From an uncultured Collinsella sp. (lineage in GTDB: Bacteria > Actinomycetota > Coriobacteriia > Coriobacteriales > Coriobacteriaceae): a stretch of 64,000 nt of DNA. Below, piece by piece: positions 59,771 to 64,000 of this stretch (positions within the stretch are counted from its first letter, which is position 1; each line of letters begins with the position of its first letter). The translations under genes and the position numbers were made by a program. Location of the stretch: the NCBI GenBank assembly GCA_959018755.1, contig CAUEMA010000001.1, positions 124,001-188,000 of the forward strand. The letters run 5' to 3'. The notes beneath the pieces are model-generated. The model searched no databases. It was not told the DNA's origin and saw only the letters and a program-made list of their open reading frames with translations.

Positions 59771-61427
59771 GAAAGTTTGCTCCTTCCCGATCTTGTTTGC
59801 GCTGCTTGCCCTCGTGATCGGCACCTGCGCGGTTGTGTTCCCCGCATCCGCGCAGGCCGCGCCGACCTCGACCGGTTCCATCACGGTGAGCGGCACCGTG
59901 GCGAGCAGCTACGACGCCTACCAGATCTTTGACGCCAACGTCATCGATGGCGACAACGACGCTAAAATCGCCACCGACCTCGCCTGGGCAAGCGACGCCG
60001 CGCGCGACGCCGTCCTGCCCGTGCTGCACAGCGCCGGCATGCCCAAATCCCAGACTACCGCGCAGGAAGCTGCCGAGTGGCTCAACGCCGATTCCCACCT
60101 TACGAGCGCGTTGAGCGCACAGCTCGCTCGTTCCCTCCAGAGCTCTGGTGCCGTGTCCGTGGCCCTTAATGCGGGCAAGACGGCCGAGCTGCCCTGTGGC
60201 TACTGGCTCATCGTCGCCGACGACGAGGCCATCGCCCAGAACGAGGCCGGCACCGCGCCGATCATGGCCCTGGTGGGCGGCAGCGCCGTCACCGTCAAAC
60301 CCAAGGCCGCGACGCCCAAGGTGTCCAAGCATGTGCTGGAGGACAGCACCGCCGCCTGGCAGAAGGCCGCCGACGCCACGGTCACCGACGACCTGTACTG
60401 GCGCCTCTCGGCCACGGTCCCGGCGGGGCTCACGGCCTACGACACCTATACGGTGCAGTTCGTCGACACCATGAGCGCGGGGCTCGACCCCTCCAAGGTC
60501 GCCGTGAGCATGCGCGTGTACGTGGCGGCGGGCGCGGACGGCGGCTTCGACGCCGTTTCGGGCGACAAGGATGGCCGCGCCGGCACCGAGCCCGCGAAGG
60601 GCTGGACCGACATCACGGCCCAGTGCAGGGTCTCAGTCGACGGTAAGACCTTCACCGCGCGCACCGGCGACCTCATCGCCGCGCTCGGCGGGGCCGACGC
60701 CTTTACCGCGGGCGCCCGCGTGGTCGCCGTGTACAATGCGCCGCTCAACAGCGCATGCAACCACGGCATCGCGAAGGGCAACCCCAACGAGGTCTACCTG
60801 TGCTACCCGCGCTCTCCCTTTGCCGACCAGTCCGGCGACGCCGGCTTCACTCGTACGCCGAGCGATGACGCGTGCGCCTACACCTGGGATCTCGCGCTCA
60901 CCAAGCGCGGCAGCGACGGCGACAAGCCGCTTGCCGGGGCGGTCCTGAGCATCGCCGACGACCGCGGCCGCACGCTGGCGGCCGACGGCACGTGGGATGC
61001 GGAGGGCAAGGCCACCATCACCACGGGCGAGGACGGCCGCGTGACCGTCTCGGGCGTGGACTCGGGCAAGCTAGAGGTCCGCGAGCTCAAGGCGCCCAAG
61101 GGCTACACCGCTTTTGAGGGCACGCGCTCCGTGAAGGTCAAGGCCGAGGGCCTGGACGTCGACCAGGTGGTCGCCGCCAAGCCTAAACTCACCATCACGG
61201 CCGAGTCGCCCCTGCGCGCCGACAGCGCGGACGGGTCGACGGGCAGCCTGGAGGCGTCGATCATTAATACGCCTACCGGCACACCCCCTAGCATTACCAC
61301 CGGAGGCTTTATGCCCTTGACTGGTGATATGGCAATGTACGCCGTGGCCGCCGCAGCGGTCGCTGGAGCTGCACTGATCGTGGTCGCGCTCCTGATCAAG
61401 CGGGGAGGTGGCAGCCATAAAGAGTAG
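59763..61427 (+). CDS. SpaA-like LPxTG pilin subunit
   Basis: 554 residues. Signal peptide (FPILFALLALVIGTCAVVFPASAQAA), an N-terminal pilin domain (ITVSGTVASSYDAYQIFDANV), a D2-type isopeptide domain (TVQFVDTMSAGLDPSKVAVSM...NEVYLCYPRSPF) and a C-terminal CNA-B/SpaA domain with E-box-like VRELKAPKGY. The sorting motif is MPLTG (517-521), then a helix and KRGGGSHKE. GTG 59763 behind GGAGGTGA overlaps the end of the adhesin gene by 8 bp, so translation is coupled. Likely the minor or basal subunit. G+C is visibly higher than in the first pilus gene. Confidence 0.9.
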   Translation: MNKKVCSFPILFALLALVIGTCAVVFPASAQAAPTSTGSITVSGTVASSYDAYQIFDANVIDGDNDAKIATDLAWASDAARDAVLPVLHSAGMPKSQTTAQEAAEWLNADSHLTSALSAQLARSLQSSGAVSVALNAGKTAELPCGYWLIVADDEAIAQNEAGTAPIMALVGGSAVTVKPKAATPKVSKHVLEDSTAAWQKAADATVTDDLYWRLSATVPAGLTAYDTYTVQFVDTMSAGLDPSKVAVSMRVYVAAGADGGFDAVSGDKDGRAGTEPAKGWTDITAQCRVSVDGKTFTARTGDLIAALGGADAFTAGARVVAVYNAPLNSACNHGIAKGNPNEVYLCYPRSPFADQSGDAGFTRTPSDDACAYTWDLALTKRGSDGDKPLAGAVLSIADDRGRTLAADGTWDAEGKATITTGEDGRVTVSGVDSGKLEVRELKAPKGYTAFEGTRSVKVKAEGLDVDQVVAAKPKLTITAESPLRADSADGSTGSLEASIINTPTGTPPSITTGGFMPLTGDMAMYAVAAAAVAGAALIVVALLIKRGGGSHKE

Positions 61428-61535
61428 CTGGCAGCCCCACAGAGAGCGGGGCGAGACGTAGCGAAGCAGATGCTAAGACACAGACAGATGATGATCGATC
61501 GAATGGGAATCAAGCAGAAAGCAGAGGAAAAGAAG

Positions 61536-63199
61536 ATGAGCATGAGCAAGAACATCGCACGCCTGGCAGTGACAGCAGGCCTCACAGCGGCGCTGAGCTT
61601 CGGTGGCGTGATGGCCCCAGTCACGATGGCGTTTGCGGCGGGTACGGATGGCTCGGTGACCATCAAGAACGTTGATGGTAACGCTACCGAGTTCGAGGGC
61701 TATCAGATTTTCAATGCTGATGTTGCCACCGATGGAACCGTCAGCAACATTACGTGGGCAAACACTAATGTGCAGCTTGCTGTCGAGAGCGTTATCAAGG
61801 TAGAGGACGAGTTCTATGCGGGGAGGACTGCCCAGGACGCCGCGGACTGGATCACGAAAAAAGTGGGCGATGAGGGCGGCAGCGTGGCATTTAATTCCAC
61901 TGCATATAAGATTGCTGCTGCCGTAGATGGCCTTGCTGACAAAAAGACAACGAATAATGGTGTTGCCTCTGGTCTCGCGCACGGCTACTGGCTCTTTGTG
62001 ACCAAGGCTGACACTATTGGTGATGGCGAGGCGGGTACGTCTCCCATTTTCACTGTCGTGGGAGACACGCCCGTTGAGGTCAACGAGAAAACTGGTATCC
62101 CTACCGTCGAGAAAAAGATCGTGAGCGATGCCGACGACCAGGAGCACGATGCTGCCGATTCGCAGATCGGCCAGGACGTGACGTACAGCCTCTACGGTAC
62201 CATCGCCGAGAACTACGACAAGTACGACACGTATTTCTACAAGTTCTCCGACCAGATCTCCAAGGGACTGACTCTGCAGGACGGCGCCAAGGTCTATCTG
62301 TATGCGAGCAAGGATGACGCGAAGGGCGATCTCGGCCGCACGAAGGGCACGGATATCACTGCGAATTTCAAGGAGGAAACGTCCGCCGCGGCTGCCGCTG
62401 ATGGCAGTAAGACGACGACGTGGACCTGCAAAAACCTGAAGAGCGTCGATCACGTCACTAAGGACTCCTACATCGTCGTCTCCTATAAGGCAAAGATTAA
62501 CAGCGAGGCTACCGTTGGAGACAATGTGGGTAACACCAACACTGTCAAACTTGAGTATTCAAACAACCCTATGACCACCGACACCGGCACGACGGTGCCC
62601 GATGAGGTCAAGACCTACACCTATGGCCTTAAACTGAATAAGGTTGACCTTGGCACTGAGAAGGCACTCCCGAATGCGAAATTTACCATCAAGGTGACGA
62701 AGGCGGCGGATTTAAACCTGGTGGGGAAATACGTTCGTCCACTGGAGCTCTTGGAAGTGATCCGCAGGAGTTCACGACTGGCTCCGATGGCACCTTTACC
62801 GTCAAGGGCCTCGGTGCGGGAACCTATGAGGTAGAGGAGACTGACGCTCCCGAAAACTACGATAAGGTCACATTCAATTTCACGATTAATGAAAGCGGGA
62901 CAACGGGTGAAAGCTCGAAAGCGGATAAGTATGAGCTAGACGGCCCGAGTAATCAGGTTATCATCGGCACGCCGAATGATAAGAGGGGCGACAACAAGCT
63001 CGTGGCCGAGACTGACACTGCCACAAATAACGACGGCACCTTCAACATCACCGTTGGCGATACCAAGCATGTCGGCCTTCCCCTCACCGGTCTTAACGGC
63101 GTGACCTTCACTTGGATCGCTGGTGGCGCGGTGCTCGTCATCGGCGTGGTGCACCTCATCCGCAGCCGTAAGCAGGCCGAGGAGTCCGAGCAGGAGTAA
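61536..63199 (+). CDS. Major (backbone) pilin, SpaA type, coding frame broken near 62711-62740
   Basis: The first frame (61536-62834) gives a signal peptide (IARLAVTAGLTAALSFGGVMAPVTMAFAA), an N-terminal pilin domain (FEGYQIFNADV), a D2 domain (TYFYKFSDQISKGLTL...VKLEYSNNP) and the start of a SpaA domain (LNKVDLGTEKALPNAKFTIKV). The rest of that domain and the anchor are in the -1 frame: EFTTGSDGTFTVKGLGAGTYEVEETDAPENY, then LPLTG, a membrane helix and RSRKQAEESEQE, ending 63199. Read as one protein it is about 554 residues and a complete backbone pilin. ATG 61536 follows AGAGGAAAAG. It is either a single-base deletion or programmed frameshifting (separate entry). Confidence 0.82.
62711..62740 (+). 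other. Frame-change region in the major pilin gene, with in-frame TTTAAAC heptamer
   Basis: TTTAAAC (62711-62717) is set in the zero frame as T TTA AAC, a canonical -1 slippery sequence, and a -1 shift there opens the frame that continues to LPLTG. However the zero frame still reads GKYVR up to 62738, which fits SpaA domains, and the -1 frame fits from SSTGALGSDPQEF onward. That also suggests loss of one T near 62738. A stem CTGGTGG/CCACTGG (62718-62744, with two G-U pairs) follows the heptamer with no spacer. Confidence 0.6.
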
Positions 63200-63299
63200 C
63201 GCTCGCTCACCCATCCCTTTGGCAGGTGGGATGTGATGGCCATGAGACTTGCGGACACTTTTCTCGTCCATCCACGTTCTTGCTTTGCCATTCTCTTTT

Positions 63300-63337
63300 C
63301 GGGGCAGACTCCTCACTGGAGTCTGCCCCGTTTTTTT
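63300..63337 (+). terminator. Terminator of the pilin operon
   Basis: CGGGGCAGACTCC pairs with GGAGTCTGCCCCG (13 bp perfect) with a 5-nt loop, followed by T7. It lies 100 bp after the third pilin stop. Confidence 0.95.
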
Positions 63338-63503
63338 GGATAACGTAGTCAAGCTCCATTGCCCGATGGATCAAGCGTATGAATATCGAACAGATGTTTG
63401 CAATTATTGCGTTTACCAGCTGTGGATGCATACACTCGCAGTAAAATACCCTTGCGACGCATTCCGTGCGCGGGCGGCCGACGACTCAATCGGAGGTCCC
63501 CAA

Positions 63504-63656
63504 ATGCTGAAATTCCTTAACGCGCTCGCCGCCCTCGCGGCGGTGGGCACGTTCGTCATCGCGTTTCTTGACTCGTATGAGGTTCGGTTTAAGGTCCGTA
63601 GGCGCACGCGCGGTGCGGACGGTAGAAGGCATTTGCGCTGCAACAAGCGCAAATAA
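63504..63656 (+). CDS. Small membrane protein, function unknown
   Basis: 50 residues: one N-terminal membrane helix (LNALAALAAVGTFVIAFLDSY) and a strongly basic tail (FKVRRRTRGADGRRHLRCNKRK). ATG 63504 has GGAGG at ideal spacing. A terminator-like hairpin follows directly. Not recognised; coding is supported by the ribosome site, the clean domain layout and the following hairpin. Confidence 0.5.
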   Translation: MLKFLNALAALAAVGTFVIAFLDSYEVRFKVRRRTRGADGRRHLRCNKRK

Positions 63657-63658
63657 GA

Positions 63659-63686
63659 ATGCCCGGGGTTAGAGGCCCGGGCATTT
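63659..63686. terminator. Hairpin after the small membrane protein gene
   Basis: AATGCCCGGG pairs with CCCGGGCATT around an 8-nt loop; T-rich on both sides, 2 bp after the stop. Confidence 0.75.
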
Positions 63687-63760
63687 AACAAAACCAGAAA
63701 ACTAGGCCGCCCGCGCTTTCGAACACTTACGCGGGATGCGTCGTTTTCTATTGCCATTGT

Positions 63761-63857
63761 ATCCCGAATCGCCCAGCCGATTCGGGATATTTTGAAAACT
63801 CAAATGCGGGCCCATACTTGCACTGCGCAATGCTGCCAGGCTGCGTTGCGCAGTGCA
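63761..63857. repeat. Two further hairpins before the last gene
   Basis: ATCCCGAATCG pairs with CGATTCGGGAT (63761-63788) and is followed by ATTTTG. TGCACTGCGCAA (63819-63830) pairs with TTGCGCAGTGCA (63846-63857). The first may be a terminator; the second lies 61 bp before the next start codon. Confidence 0.6.
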
Positions 63858-63918
63858 TGAGCTCGCTAATCGGCTATTATTTGTTCAGACAACTTGAGTT
63901 GTAGAGGAGTGACCGGCG

Positions 63919-64000
63919 ATGGTGCAGGGCGCCAAACATATGAAGAGCAGTAACGCCGCGGACAACGGCGGCTCAAGCCCTCAGCCCAAACCTCAACCAA
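63919..64000 (+). CDS. Truncated gene at the window end
   Basis: An open frame begins at ATG 63919 behind GAGGAG and runs off the end: MVQGAKHMKSSNAADNGGSSPQPKPQP. Only a hydrophilic, Pro/Ser-rich start is visible, so the product cannot be named. A sortase or signal peptidase would fit its place after a pilin operon, but the sequence shown does not test this. Confidence 0.5.
   Translation, partial: MVQGAKHMKSSNAADNGGSSPQPKPQP

Noticed and set aside
63200..64000. Sortase gene after the pilins
   Set aside because: Only a 50-residue basic membrane protein and the first 27 codons of another gene are visible; no TLxTC motif occurs in the window.

Overview
The window looks like chromosomal DNA from a gut Coriobacteriia, most likely a Collinsella-type actinomycete. 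This is inferred from the moderately high G+C, a GlnR-type orphan OmpR regulator next to a type I glutamine synthetase, a DtxR/IdeR-like iron box before feoB, sortase-anchored pilins, and many sugar and sugar-acid operons under LacI-family regulators. No rRNA, tRNA, CRISPR array, transposase or phage gene was seen.

Layout. 56-3076 (minus): TetR regulator, larC1-like and larB genes (nickel-pincer cofactor) and serB. 3333-5120: aspS, followed by three tandem 62-bp hairpin units. 5426-11904: a LacI regulator divergent from lacZ, a YhcH/EbgC-family gene and an APC transporter, with three matching operators before lacZ. 12005-12232: a MITE-like element. 12326-16093: an HPr-like protein with Asp at position 46, then feoA-feoA-feoB and the FeoB-associated Cys-rich protein. 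16230-23733: a LacI regulator and uxaC, a GPH symporter, uxaB and uxaA (hexuronate to KDG), with two GTGAACGTTCAC operators. 23941-27309: two flavin/Fe-S oxidoreductases. 27409-29004: a decayed GntR gene and an AAA ATPase with seven 10-bp repeats upstream. 29118-36653: the KDG regulon (YczE-type membrane protein, HIT protein, GntP permease, GntR, KDPG aldolase, KDG kinase, LacI/KdgR). 36788-40507: GlnA-like, GlnR-like and HtrA genes. 40758-42986: ligA. 43044-49299: a MerR/MATE operon and a heterodimeric ABC exporter. 49513-50550: a nuclease-fold protein bracketed by two copies of one hairpin repeat. 50786-53141: moaA and a moaC-mobB fusion. 53419-55728: an MFS transporter and a HAD phosphatase. 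56252-63199: three LPxTG-type pilin/adhesin genes, the third frame-shifted. The window ends in a truncated gene.

How the genes work together. Uronates enter through the GPH symporter and are converted by UxaC, UxaB and UxaA to 2-keto-3-deoxygluconate. KdgK and KDPG aldolase then take KDG to pyruvate and glyceraldehyde 3-phosphate. Two operator families (GTGAACGTTCAC and CGAAATCGGTTTCG) tie these operons together; both occur in the 29.8-30.3 kb intergenic region.

The most interesting signal is in this regulon. Two ~130-nt elements, one before the YczE-type gene and one before KDPG aldolase, have identical loops but different, compensating stems, so they look like a structured leader RNA or riboswitch. 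A second hairpin type with a conserved loop follows the same promoter/operator block before both the YczE-type gene and kdgK. The window also carries several families of intergenic hairpin repeats, many placed as terminators.
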